Assembly: GCF_030717955.1 (NCBI RefSeq) | Contig: NZ_JAUZVY010000007.1 | Coordinates: 183,371 to 247,370, forward strand | Source of the DNA: Alkalimonas delamerensis | GTDB taxonomy: Bacteria > Pseudomonadota > Gammaproteobacteria > Enterobacterales > Alteromonadaceae | Direction: 5' to 3' | Length of the DNA: 64,000 bases | Part shown: piece after piece, positions 15,872 through 23,443 of the stretch | How positions within the stretch are numbered: the stretch's first letter is position 1 | Layout: every line of letters starts with the position of its first letter | Translations under genes and position numbers: made by a program | The notes under the pieces: generated by a model | Told to the model about the DNA's origin: nothing | Database searches by the model: none | The model's input: the letters and a program-made list of their open reading frames with translations, nothing else

Positions 15872-17188
15872 TTAGACTTTGCCATGCAACATGGCATTGT
15901 AAGCCGGTTGCAGCATCTGTTCTTTCATCATCCACACCAGCCAGGACTCTTCGGTGGGGCTGATAAAGCCAAAGGATGGCAGCAGTTTTCCTTCGTAGCC
16001 AAACTCCGACAAGATAGCGCGGCCAATGCTGGTGATCAGTGGGCAGGAGGTATAACCATTGTAGCGGGCGCTCAGTGGCTGGCCACTTAAAAAGGCCAGG
16101 ATATTGCGCTCGGCCACCGGGGCCTGCATTTTGACGCTGGCAGCGGTTTTGCCAAAAGGCGTGCCAATGACATCGCCAACCCCAAATACATTCGGATAGC
16201 GGCGATGTTGCAGGCTGTATTGATCGACTTCCAGCCAGTTGCCGGCAAAAGGCCCATCGTGCCAGACCAGGTCGGAATCTTTTATCACATCCGGTGCACT
16301 CATCGGAGGTACCAGATGAATAAAATCATACGGTTCCCGACTGCGTGAGCCGTCGGTATGGGCGAAATAGGCGGTGCGGTTTGCTACGTCCAAACCAGTC
16401 AGGACGCGCTGGTCAAAGAACCCGACTTTTTGTTCCTGCCAACGCTGCAGTACAAAGTCGTTGTAGGTGGGCACCGCAAACACCCGGTTTTGATACGGAG
16501 TAAAAAAATCAACCTGAAAGCGCTCTCGCTGGCCGGTTTTCTCCAGCCGCGACAAGGTGGTGAAGGTCATTTTCAAGGGCGCACCGGCGCACTTGAGCGG
16601 GGTATTGCTTAAGGTAAATAAAGCCCGGCCTTCGCCTTTGCTGACTAAGGCATCGATTTGTTCGCTAGTCGCCTGAGCGGCGGCAGGGCTGGCATAGACG
16701 CTGCCAATGCCATGCTGGCCAATCATGCTGATATCAAAGCCTTCAATTTCGTGATAATTGAGCTGACAGCCGGTGGCCACCACCAAGAGATCATAAGTCA
16801 GTTGCTGTTGGTTACTGAGCTCGACCCGCTGCTGACGGGCATCGATGGCGGTCACATCCTGCGCCAGCCAATCGATGCCGTTGCCAAGCCATTGGCTGGT
16901 GCTGGAGAGCACCCGCTTTGCCGGCCATAAGCCCGAGGCTATCATGGTGTAACCGGGTTGGTAGTGATGCTCTTTCCTCGCACCCACCAGTGTAATACGG
17001 GCTCCGTCGATGCTTCGCCGAAGTCGATTCGCCATAGCAATGCCAGCAGCTCCGGCCCCCAAGAGTACGATATGGGCCTGGCTCTTCAGGGGCTTGGCCA
17101 GCAAGGCGACTGGCGAAGCCGCAGTGGCTCCGGCGGCCAGTCCAAGCAGCAACTTGCGCCGCAGTGGCTGAGTGGGTGATGTGCTCAT
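15872..17188 (-). CDS. Sulfide:quinone reductase-like / flavocytochrome c sulfide dehydrogenase-like flavoprotein
   Basis: A 438-residue FAD oxidoreductase with a Tat-like leader (PLRRKLLLGLAAGATA), so probably exported folded. The FAD-binding Rossmann motif is IVLLGAGAAGIAMANRL (about 40-56). The second nucleotide motif region includes DLLVVATG, and the C-terminal NVFGVGDVIGTPFGKTAAS binds FAD. Three cysteines sit where sulfide:quinone reductases have their redox cysteines: C141 (ATGCQLNY), C200 (LKCAGAP) and C382 (YTSCPLI). It likely oxidises sulfide, delivering electrons to quinone or a cytochrome. A perfect AGGAGGT precedes the ATG. It overlaps the upstream 112-residue gene by 4 bp. Confidence 0.9.
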   Translation of the reverse strand: MSTSPTQPLRRKLLLGLAAGATAASPVALLAKPLKSQAHIVLLGAGAAGIAMANRLRRSIDGARITLVGARKEHHYQPGYTMIASGLWPAKRVLSSTSQWLGNGIDWLAQDVTAIDARQQRVELSNQQQLTYDLLVVATGCQLNYHEIEGFDISMIGQHGIGSVYASPAAAQATSEQIDALVSKGEGRALFTLSNTPLKCAGAPLKMTFTTLSRLEKTGQRERFQVDFFTPYQNRVFAVPTYNDFVLQRWQEQKVGFFDQRVLTGLDVANRTAYFAHTDGSRSREPYDFIHLVPPMSAPDVIKDSDLVWHDGPFAGNWLEVDQYSLQHRRYPNVFGVGDVIGTPFGKTAASVKMQAPVAERNILAFLSGQPLSARYNGYTSCPLITSIGRAILSEFGYEGKLLPSFGFISPTEESWLVWMMKEQMLQPAYNAMLHGKV

Positions 17189-17523
17189 GAGACCTCCTGG
17201 GCTCCAAGTTCAAACCCCTGCAATTGCTGGTGCAAACGTTGCCATTGCACTCGCACACCGCAGACTTTATCGGCACCACTTTGCTGCCACAAGCGTTCGG
17301 CCAGTTCGTTGAACCGATACTGCTGATCACAGGCCGTGATTAAGTTTGCTCCTTGCAAACGTTGCAGGGCGGTGCGGATCTCGTCTGGTTCTGCGCCAGG
17401 GGGCTGCAGATACGCCATCGCTTGCTGCATCTGAGCAAAGCTGGCGCTTCCTGTGTCCGCCATGGCATAGCGCACAGCCAGTAACACCAAAGAATCAAAT
17501 AGCTGCAGAGTCTGATTGGTCAT
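17185..17523 (-). CDS. Unknown 112-aa protein in the sulfide oxidoreductase operon
   Basis: Not recognised. A soluble, mostly helical protein whose segments FAQMQQAMAYL, DEIRTALQRLQGANLI and YRFNELAERL look like a small winged-helix arrangement. That would suggest a DNA-binding regulator or scaffold, but this is only a pattern impression. It contains two cysteines (ITACDQQ, DKVCGVRV), which could sense persulfide. Both ends overlap neighbours by 4 bp (ATGA), upstream with the DUF2892 gene and downstream with the flavoprotein gene, so translation is coupled. Confidence 0.75.
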   Translation of the reverse strand: MTNQTLQLFDSLVLLAVRYAMADTGSASFAQMQQAMAYLQPPGAEPDEIRTALQRLQGANLITACDQQYRFNELAERLWQQSGADKVCGVRVQWQRLHQQLQGFELGAQEVS

Positions 17524-17711
17524 GCTTTGGACTTGCAGGTTGAGATGCCGAGCAAGCTGTATGCCGGACAGGTTTTGAATAAACCCGTCAGTAATGGCAC
17601 CACACCAATCCAGCCCCAGACACCGATGACGCCTGTGGCCGCCAAAGCGATCAGTACAATACCCACGATCAGTCGCAGTGTTTTATCAAGTCCACCTACA
17701 TTGGTTTTCAT
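17520..17711 (-). CDS. DUF2892 (YgaP-like transmembrane) protein
   Basis: A 63-residue inner-membrane protein with two hydrophobic helices. The start MKTNVGGLDKTLRLIVGIVLI and the CPAYSLLGISTC ending are diagnostic of DUF2892. The same domain is the membrane part of the rhodanese YgaP and often accompanies sulfur-transfer genes. The two cysteines near the C-terminus are the family signature. It is the first gene of the four-gene minus-strand sulfide operon, divergent from an exported rhodanese gene. Confidence 0.88.
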   Translation of the reverse strand: MKTNVGGLDKTLRLIVGIVLIALAATGVIGVWGWIGVVPLLTGLFKTCPAYSLLGISTCKSKA

Positions 17712-17727
17712 TGCAGTATCACCATTG

Positions 17728-17875
17728 AATTAGATTAACCTTAATTAAAGCTTAGCTGCAAAACGAGCCCAGTACCAGTGTGAAAAACAGCTTTACTTTG
17801 ATCTGCGACACTATGTCGCAGGCTTTCATAAGAGAAAATTAATGTAATGATTGTATACTTAAGCTTTATCTAATT
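17728..17875. promoter_or_regulatory. Divergent sulfur-gene promoter region with mirrored elements
   Basis: AATTAGAT (17728-17735) close to the DUF2892 gene is matched by ATCTAATT (17868-17875) close to the rhodanese gene. Next to each lies a TAAAGCTTA / TAAGCTTTA element, also inverted. Each divergent promoter therefore carries a copy of the same AT-rich pair in opposite orientation, as expected for two operators of one regulator. The regulator is not evident in the window. Confidence 0.35.
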
Positions 17876-17948
17876 GTTGGGCAGTGGAGTGATTGCTGGT
17901 ATGGAAGCCAGAGAAATTCAGTTTGTCTTTACTTTATGGAGAACGTCG

Positions 17949-18539
17949 ATGTTATTTATGCGCATGCTCTGGTTAAGCGGGCTGTTGTTTATCAGCCAGA
18001 ATTTGTTAGCAGCCAATGACCCCAGTCAAAGCAGTCTTGGGCTCTATGTGACGGCCAAAGAAGCCTATGCGATGCTGGAGCAAGACCCGAAGGCGGTGCT
18101 GGTGGATGTGCGCGATCCGGTGGAAATAAAGTTTACCGGTTTTGCCACCCCCACCAAAATTCATGTGCCCTGGTTGCTGACCGATACCAGTCGGCTGAAT
18201 GCGGATCAGCAAAGCTGGCCGATGCAGCCGAACCCGCAGTTTGATCAGCAGTTACTGAGCCGCTTGCAACAGCTTGGCGTGCAAAAAGACGATGCCATTA
18301 TCCTCATCTGCCGCAGCGGTGCGACCCGCAGTGCGCCGGCGGTGGACCGGCTGGCAGGTTATGGTTTCCACAATGTCTGGTCGGTGACCGATGGCTTTGA
18401 AGGCAATACCTTGCCAGAAGGACCATCCAAAGGCGTACGGGCGCTGGATGGCTGGCGCAATTCCGGTTTGCCCTGGAGCTACCGGGTGTCAGCGGATGTC
18501 GCCTGGACAGCCCCAACAGCCGAAACGGCACAGCATTAA
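17949..18539 (+). CDS. Exported rhodanese-domain sulfurtransferase
   Basis: 196 residues with a signal peptide (MLFMRMLWLSGLLFISQNLLA), so periplasmic. ATG 17949 is preferred because GGAG lies eight bases upstream; a frame from 17874 lacks a ribosome site. A single rhodanese domain covers about 30-175: VLVDVRDPVEIKFTGF, then the active-site loop ICRSGATRSA with catalytic Cys. The loop CRSGATR is typical of thiosulfate or persulfide sulfurtransferases. It is divergent from the sulfide oxidoreductase operon and upstream of a DsrE-like gene, so it likely handles persulfide sulfur in the periplasm (inference). Confidence 0.9.
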   Translation: MLFMRMLWLSGLLFISQNLLAANDPSQSSLGLYVTAKEAYAMLEQDPKAVLVDVRDPVEIKFTGFATPTKIHVPWLLTDTSRLNADQQSWPMQPNPQFDQQLLSRLQQLGVQKDDAIILICRSGATRSAPAVDRLAGYGFHNVWSVTDGFEGNTLPEGPSKGVRALDGWRNSGLPWSYRVSADVAWTAPTAETAQH

Positions 18540-18591
18540 ATGACAACGATACAGCGCATCCGATTGCAAACCACGGCTTGCAAACCACTAC

Positions 18592-18651
18592 GAAAACCGC
18601 TGTGAAAACTACGATGCAAATTACGATACAAATTACGATGATAACCACGAA
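18592..18651 (+). repeat. Five tandem 12-bp imperfect repeats
   Basis: Units begin at 18592, 18604, 18616, 18628 and 18640. The two best copies are GCAAATTACGAT and ACAAATTACGAT; the outer units are more degenerate (GAAAACTACGAT, GATAACCACGAA). They fill the gap between the rhodanese stop and the ribosome site of the DsrE-like gene and are not translated in the frame of either. Confidence 0.75.
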
Positions 18652-18663
18652 GGAGAACGATCG

Positions 18664-19077
18664 ATGAAACTATGGCAAACCCTGGCTTGTGCCGCTGTTG
18701 TCAGCACAGCCGCTCACGCTGATAACGATGTCTTTGTTTACCTGACCAGCTCGTCCTTGCAAACCCAGGGCATGGCGATGGTACTGGCCGGCCAGATGCA
18801 ACAGCAAGGTGCCAATGTCTCGGTACTGCTGTGTGATGGGGCCGGCGACTTAGCCCTCAAAGGCCATGAAAGCCCGACGTTAAAGCCAAGAGACGTCACA
18901 CCAGCTCAGTTGCTGCAGCAATTAATGTCTGGCGGCGCCAGTGTCGAGGTGTGTGCGCTCTATTTACCGAACAAGCCTGCCACCGCCGATGCGCTGCTCG
19001 ATGGCGTAACGCCAGCGCAGCCGCCGCGGATTGCTGAAAAGATGCTGAATCCGGCGGTAAAAGTTTTTAGCTTTTAA
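18664..19077 (+). CDS. Exported DsrE-like protein
   Basis: 137 residues with a signal peptide ending STAAHA. The remainder has the DsrE/DsrF fold pattern: DVFVYLTSSSLQTQGMAMVLAGQM, VSVLLCDGAGDLAL, then ASVEVCALYLPN, where the second Cys corresponds to the sulfur-carrying cysteine of DsrE/TusD proteins. Cytoplasmic DsrE proteins relay persulfide sulfur; an exported copy beside an exported rhodanese suggests a periplasmic sulfur carrier (inference). A GAAGGAG ribosome site precedes the ATG. A UUCG-loop terminator follows. Confidence 0.82.
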   Translation: MKLWQTLACAAVVSTAAHADNDVFVYLTSSSLQTQGMAMVLAGQMQQQGANVSVLLCDGAGDLALKGHESPTLKPRDVTPAQLLQQLMSGGASVEVCALYLPNKPATADALLDGVTPAQPPRIAEKMLNPAVKVFSF

Positions 19078-19099
19078 CTACCTGGCCGAGCTCAGGAAA

Positions 19100-19121
19100 A
19101 CGGTCTTCGGGCCGTTTTTTT
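19100..19121 (+). terminator. Rho-independent terminator with UUCG tetraloop
   Basis: ACGGTC (19100-19105) pairs with GGCCGT (19110-19115, one G-T pair) around the stable loop TTCG, followed by six T. It ends the rhodanese-DsrE transcript. Confidence 0.9.
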
Positions 19122-19196
19122 GCGCAAGCACAAAGCAAAGCCCTGTTCTATAGGGTAAGCTATCTTTTTAAGTGAAGATGAATATACGAGGTGGGC

Positions 19197-20807
19197 ATGG
19201 CAACAAAGGCGTTCTCGGTTGGAAAAAAATTAACCCTGAGTTTTGGCTTGCTGGCGGTTCTGATGGTAGTGGTCGCCGTGGTCGTGCAGCTGGCACAAAA
19301 CACCATGAATGCTGCCCGCAGTGCCGCAGCTGAAAAGCGAGAACTGTCCATCTTGCAAATGCAGCGGGAAATTGATCACCTGAACTGGGCCAATGAGCTG
19401 GCCAGCAGCATGCTGCTGCAACAACCTTTTCGCGGACAGCTCGAGCCCACCCAGTGCAATTTTGGCCGCTGGTACGATGCCTTTCGCGCATCCGAAGCGT
19501 ACACCACGGCAAGTCCTGAACTAAAACGAGCCCTGGATGCGATGGATCGGCCGCACCGTGAGCTGCATGCCTCTGCCAAAGCCATCGTAGCAGCCAGCCC
19601 GCAAGAGCAAATTCGCATTTATCAGCAGCAAACCCTACAACATCTGAGCGATATGCGTGGTTATCTGAATGAAGTTGCGCAGCTTTTTCAGGCCGAGCGT
19701 GATGCCATTATTGCTAAAGCTGAGCGTTCAGACCGTCGCTCCATGGGCTTGGTCTGGACGGCTATGGCACTTACGATTGTTATTGCCATTGCTTTGATTT
19801 TCTTATTGCGCCGCTTGATTTCAGAGCCGATGAAAACGCTGAAGAACCGTGCTCAGCAAATTGCCGGAGGTGATTTAACCGGTGCGCCTTTGCAGGTTGC
19901 CAGTACCGATGAAGTGGGGATGGCGGCGCTGGCATTTAATGAGATGCAACAGCAACTGCACGACCTGATGGCAGGTTTAATCGGTAATGCCAACAAAGTT
20001 GCCGAGCATGCTGCGCATGTGGCGGTGATTACCAGCGAAACCGATCAGGATTTGCAACGTCAGGCCGCTGAAATCGATCAGTTAGCAACTGCCATGAATG
20101 AAATGGCGGCGACCATTGCCGAGGTCGCCAAGCACGCACAAAATACCTCGACAGCGACGCACGATTCAGAGCAACACGCAGAGCAAGGGCAAACCATTGT
20201 CCGGCGTGTTATTGACGCCATCAGCGACATCGCTGCCGAGGTGGAGCAGGCGTCAGGGACCATTACAACGGTGCAGCAGGAAAGCACCAATATCGGCGGG
20301 ATCCTGGATACGATTCAGGCGATTGCCGAGCAAACCAACTTGCTGGCATTGAATGCGGCCATCGAGGCCGCCCGCGCCGGCGAGCAAGGTCGGGGCTTTG
20401 CGGTGGTGGCCGATGAAGTACGAACCTTAGCGGCCAGAACGCAGCAATCGACGACTGAAATTAAAACCTTGATTGACCGCCTGCAGCAAAGCTCCGGTGC
20501 CGCGGTGGCCACCATGCAAACGGGCGTTGAGAAAGCCAAAGGCGGTGTCGCTCTGGCCGATCAAGCTGGTAGTGCACTGACCGATATCATGAGCTCTGTC
20601 AGTTCCATCACCGATATGACATTGCAAATCGCCAGTGCGACCGAGCAGCAGAGCACCGTGGTGCAGGAGATGGATCAAAACCTGTTGAAGGTGAATAGCC
20701 TGACGGTAGAAACCAAAGCCCGTTCGCAGCAAGCGGATGCCACTTCCACCGAGCTGGAGCGGATGGCACAAGACCTGCTGGCTTATGGCAAGCGTTTTAA
20801 AATTTAA
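19197..20807 (+). CDS. Methyl-accepting chemotaxis protein with periplasmic CZB domain
   Basis: A 536-residue chemoreceptor. ATG 19197 fits the GAGGTG site; GTG 19191 is the alternative. TM1 is about 14-33 and TM2 about 184-204. The periplasmic part carries a chemoreceptor zinc-binding motif: H61 (DHLNWANEL), C87 (QCNFGRWY), H120 and H124 (PHRELH), the 3His/1Cys zinc set. A HAMP domain follows TM2. The signalling hairpin tip is IAEQTNLLALNAAIEAARAG. There is no C-terminal NWETF-like pentapeptide. CZB domains are usually cytoplasmic, so the periplasmic position is notable. It sits directly after the sulfur genes, behind their terminator. Confidence 0.95.
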   Translation: MATKAFSVGKKLTLSFGLLAVLMVVVAVVVQLAQNTMNAARSAAAEKRELSILQMQREIDHLNWANELASSMLLQQPFRGQLEPTQCNFGRWYDAFRASEAYTTASPELKRALDAMDRPHRELHASAKAIVAASPQEQIRIYQQQTLQHLSDMRGYLNEVAQLFQAERDAIIAKAERSDRRSMGLVWTAMALTIVIAIALIFLLRRLISEPMKTLKNRAQQIAGGDLTGAPLQVASTDEVGMAALAFNEMQQQLHDLMAGLIGNANKVAEHAAHVAVITSETDQDLQRQAAEIDQLATAMNEMAATIAEVAKHAQNTSTATHDSEQHAEQGQTIVRRVIDAISDIAAEVEQASGTITTVQQESTNIGGILDTIQAIAEQTNLLALNAAIEAARAGEQGRGFAVVADEVRTLAARTQQSTTEIKTLIDRLQQSSGAAVATMQTGVEKAKGGVALADQAGSALTDIMSSVSSITDMTLQIASATEQQSTVVQEMDQNLLKVNSLTVETKARSQQADATSTELERMAQDLLAYGKRFKI

Positions 20808-20814
20808 CTCTGCT

Positions 20815-20844
20815 TGCAGGTGCCAACGCGGATTGGCACCTGCA
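20815..20844 (+). terminator. Strong hairpin after the chemoreceptor gene
   Basis: TGCAGGTGCCAA (20815-20826) pairs perfectly with TTGGCACCTGCA (20833-20844) across a 6-base loop, eight bases after the stop codon. No T run follows, so it may stabilise the 3' end or act as a weak terminator. Confidence 0.6.
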
Positions 20845-20859
20845 TAAAATCCGCACTAA

Positions 20860-20876
20860 TTGGTGAAATTCACCAA
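20860..20876. promoter_or_regulatory. 17-bp palindrome, candidate enhancer for the pspA promoter
   Basis: TTGGTGAAATTCACCAA has two perfect 8-bp arms around one central base. It lies about 98 bp upstream of the sigma-54 element, the spacing expected for a bacterial enhancer-binding protein such as PspF. Identity of the binder is inferred. Confidence 0.55.
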
Positions 20877-20973
20877 CCTCCTATTTTTCTCTTCGTGGCA
20901 AGGCTGGTCCAGAGATGAGCTTTCTGGCTTTAATGTTATTGATTTAAAATGAAAAAATAATTTTCGGTAGATG

Positions 20974-20989
20974 TGGCACGGCTCTTGAA
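20974..20989 (+). promoter_or_regulatory. Sigma-54 promoter of pspA
   Basis: TGGCACG-GCTC-TTGAA matches the -24/-12 consensus TGGCACG-N4-TTGCA except for A in place of C at -12; from memory, the E. coli pspA promoter also departs from consensus at the -12 element. It lies 50 bp upstream of the pspA ATG. Confidence 0.75.
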
Positions 20990-21038
20990 AATGCTATTGG
21001 GACATCATTTACTCCAGGTAGAAAAAAGGGAAAATCCT

Positions 21039-21728
21039 ATGAATGCACTGAACCGTTTTACCGATATCATCAATGCCAATCTGCACGCCCTGCTGGATAA
21101 AGCCGAGCAGCCGGAGAAAATGCTGCGTTTGCTGGTGCAGCAAATGGAAGACTCGTTGGCGGAGTTACGCACCCTGGCTGCTGGTCATCTGGCCGAGCGC
21201 AAGCAGCTGCAGCGCCGGATTCGCCAGCTGGATGTGGCCATTGCCGATTGGCAGCAAAAAGCCGAGCGCGCCCTGGCACACGATAAAGAAGATTTAGCCC
21301 GTGCGGCGCTGGCAGAGCGTTTGAGCGAAGAGCAAGAGCGAAGCAAGCTGCAGCAGGCGTTGGCGCAGCAGCAACAGCTAGTGGATGACCTGGAGGGCGA
21401 TATCAGCCGGGTGCAAAGCAAGTTGGATGAAGCGCGGCAGCGCTACCAGCAACTGACGCGCCGGGCGGATTGCGCTGAAGTGCGTTTGCAGGTTCACAGC
21501 AAGCAGCATCAGCACAAAGTGACCGATGCACTGCACAAGTTTGAGCGTTATGAGCAAAAAGTCGATGATATGGAAGCGCAGTTGGAAGCGATGGATCTGG
21601 GGCGAGGTTCCGATACGGCGGCCAGTGTCAAACAACAGTTCCGCGATCTGGAGCAACAGGAGGCCATTGAGCAGGCATTAACGGCACTGAAACAGCAGCA
21701 ACCCAACAAGGAGCCCAGTCATGCGTAA
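21039..21728 (+). CDS. pspA: Phage shock protein A
   Basis: 229-residue PspA/IM30 (ESCRT-III superfamily) protein that binds stressed inner membrane and stops proton leakage. The start NALNRFTDIINANLHALLDKAEQPEKMLRLL is the amphipathic helix plus first hairpin helix of the family, followed by long alpha-helical coiled coil to about 215. ATG 21039 follows AAGGG; a longer frame from 20973 would include the promoter. A sigma-54 promoter lies directly upstream. The usual neighbours pspB, pspC and pspF are not in this window; instead a hydrophobic gene overlaps its stop codon by 8 bp. Confidence 0.95.
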   Translation: MNALNRFTDIINANLHALLDKAEQPEKMLRLLVQQMEDSLAELRTLAAGHLAERKQLQRRIRQLDVAIADWQQKAERALAHDKEDLARAALAERLSEEQERSKLQQALAQQQQLVDDLEGDISRVQSKLDEARQRYQQLTRRADCAEVRLQVHSKQHQHKVTDALHKFERYEQKVDDMEAQLEAMDLGRGSDTAASVKQQFRDLEQQEAIEQALTALKQQQPNKEPSHA

Positions 21729-22038
21729 TGTTATGATTGCTATCGCGTTACTGGCCATGATTGTCTGGCTTGGGCCTGCCTTGCTGGGCCTGGTGGCAGC
21801 CCTACTGGTTGGCGGCGTGGTGATGATCTTTGATGTGTTGATCGCCGCAGTGGTAGTGCTCTGTCTGGCCGGCCTGGCTTATTTACTGGGTGCTATTGTA
21901 CTGAACAGTCTGATGCTTGGCATGGTGTTGGCAGGAATCGTGCTGTTGGTCGTAGGCTTTAGTGTGCTTTGGCCCTTGTTACTGCTGCTGGCATTGGTGT
22001 GGTTGGTAAGCAGCCGCTCTCCACGTCAGCTGGTTTGA
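21721..22038 (+). CDS. Membrane protein translationally coupled to pspA
   Basis: 105 residues, almost wholly hydrophobic. After a Met-Arg-Asn start there are about three to four membrane segments (MIAIALLAMIVWLGPALLGL, VLIAAVVVLCLAGLAYLLGA, LMLGMVLAGIVLLVVGFSVL, LLLLLALVWLV), then a short basic tail. I do not recognise the family; it is not PspB, PspC, PspD or PspG by sequence. The ATG lies inside the last codons of pspA (8-bp overlap), so it belongs to the phage-shock operon and may act as the membrane docking partner of PspA (inference). Confidence 0.8.
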   Translation: MRNVMIAIALLAMIVWLGPALLGLVAALLVGGVVMIFDVLIAAVVVLCLAGLAYLLGAIVLNSLMLGMVLAGIVLLVVGFSVLWPLLLLLALVWLVSSRSPRQLV

Positions 22039-22072
22039 TAACCTTCTGGTAAGGGGCGTATAAATGCGCTCC

Positions 22073-22294
22073 TTACTGCTCGTTAAACTGCTGCTTCGAC
22101 ATCAGATTGACGGTTTCATGCAGCTCAGAAAACACCAGGACGACCTCACCGGATTGCAGTTGCGCTCGGACCTGAGCGACTTTTTGTGCTAGCGATATTT
22201 CCTGCTCGCCATAATCGGTGCCTTCGCGCAGTACATAGTATTCAATCAAATTGTTCAGCGTTTCTGTCTCAAGCTGTTGCCAGGGAATAATCAC
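22073..22294 (-). CDS. yheU: UPF0270 family protein YheU
   Basis: 73 residues, matching E. coli YheU closely (MIIPWQQLETETLNNLIE, VLREGTDYGEQE, SELHETVNLM). Function unknown. Its start overlaps the stop of yheT by 4 bp, and the same yheT-yheU order occurs in E. coli. Confidence 0.95.
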   Translation of the reverse strand: MIIPWQQLETETLNNLIEYYVLREGTDYGEQEISLAQKVAQVRAQLQSGEVVLVFSELHETVNLMSKQQFNEQ

Positions 22295-23301
22295 TGCTTC
22301 AGTACCTCTTGGAAAAATAGCGGGATCCGCTGGTTCAGCCAGAACACCGGCTTCAATGGGTTGCGGCCACTGACAAAGCCAACATGGCCACCTGAAGGCC
22401 AGGCCTCATGAAGCACCAGCTCCGGTAGCTCTGCCTGGTTTGGCACCACGTCAGGGGCCAGAAAAGGATCGTCTTGGGCGTGGATAATCAGGCTGGGAAC
22501 CTGGATTGCGGGTAAAAACTGCCGGCCACTGGCGCGCTGATAGTAATCGGCAGCATTTAAAAAACCATGCAAGGGTGCGGTAAAGCCATCGTCGAAGGCT
22601 TCAATGCTGCGCATACCCTTTACGGTCTGGTGCGAAAGTGGAATAGGGAAGTCAGCAAAGCGTTGCAGCTTTTGCAGCGCGCTTTGTTTCAGCTGGCGCA
22701 GCAGGTAGCGCTGATACAGCTTGCTAAAACCCTGATTGATGCGTTTGGCGCTACTGGCCAGTGCCAGTGGGGCACAGACTGCCACAGCAGCACGCAACGG
22801 GTTTTGCTGTTGCTGCTCACCGCAGTATTTCATCAGTACATTGCCACCCAGCGAAAAGCCTACGGCCAGCAGCTGAGTACCAGGGTAGCGTTGCTGCAAT
22901 TGTTGCAGCACGAAACGCAGATCCTCGGTTTCACCCGAGTGGTAAGCACGGGGTAATTGATTAGGCCGGCTGCCACAACCACGGAAATGCATCAGCACCA
23001 CCGGCCAACCCAGCTGCTGAAAAGCAGTAAACATGCCTTGCACGTAATGGCTGTGCCGGTTGCCAGCCAGGCCATGCAGCAGCACCACCAAGGGCCCCTG
23101 GTAATCGGCGTTCAGGCTTTGACTCCAGCACAGCTCCAACTCATCGCCATCGGCCAGCGGCAGCCACTCAGTGGTTAAACTGCCTTGATAGCGTGGGTGC
23201 AGGTATTTGGCTGCCAGTGTTTGTAAATGGCCGCCTGGGAGCCACCAGGCCGGCCGAAAGCTAGGATATCGGGTCAAGTTCAGTGAGCCTTGTGTTGTCA
23301 T
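22291..23301 (-). CDS. yheT: YheT family alpha/beta hydrolase
   Basis: 336-residue esterase-like protein of the YheT/ABHD1-3 family. The motifs are PAWWLPGGHLQTL near the N-terminus, VVLLHGLAGNRHSHYV (oxyanion region), nucleophile elbow GFSLGGNVLMKY, acid in HAQDDPFLAPD, and catalytic His in PSGGHVGFV. No signal peptide is present, so it is cytoplasmic. Physiological substrate is unknown; relatives hydrolyse short-chain esters or lipids. It is translationally coupled to yheU. Confidence 0.95.
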   Translation of the reverse strand: MTTQGSLNLTRYPSFRPAWWLPGGHLQTLAAKYLHPRYQGSLTTEWLPLADGDELELCWSQSLNADYQGPLVVLLHGLAGNRHSHYVQGMFTAFQQLGWPVVLMHFRGCGSRPNQLPRAYHSGETEDLRFVLQQLQQRYPGTQLLAVGFSLGGNVLMKYCGEQQQQNPLRAAVAVCAPLALASSAKRINQGFSKLYQRYLLRQLKQSALQKLQRFADFPIPLSHQTVKGMRSIEAFDDGFTAPLHGFLNAADYYQRASGRQFLPAIQVPSLIIHAQDDPFLAPDVVPNQAELPELVLHEAWPSGGHVGFVSGRNPLKPVFWLNQRIPLFFQEVLKQ

Positions 23302-23443
23302 TCATGCCATTTAAGCGGCGAAGTTTACCTGTTTTTATCGCAAAACTCCCGCCAGACTGCCATTACGCTTAGTTTACATTTGTTGTTTTACTGGTCTGTT
23401 TTTTGTTGTATGGTTGCGGTGTAAAATCAAAGGAGTGTTGAGT

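Noticed and set aside
18304..18648. 114-codon frame on the - strand starting in the 12-bp repeats
   Set aside because: Its hydrophobic N-terminus is only the translated repeat, and the rest is antisense to the rhodanese gene.
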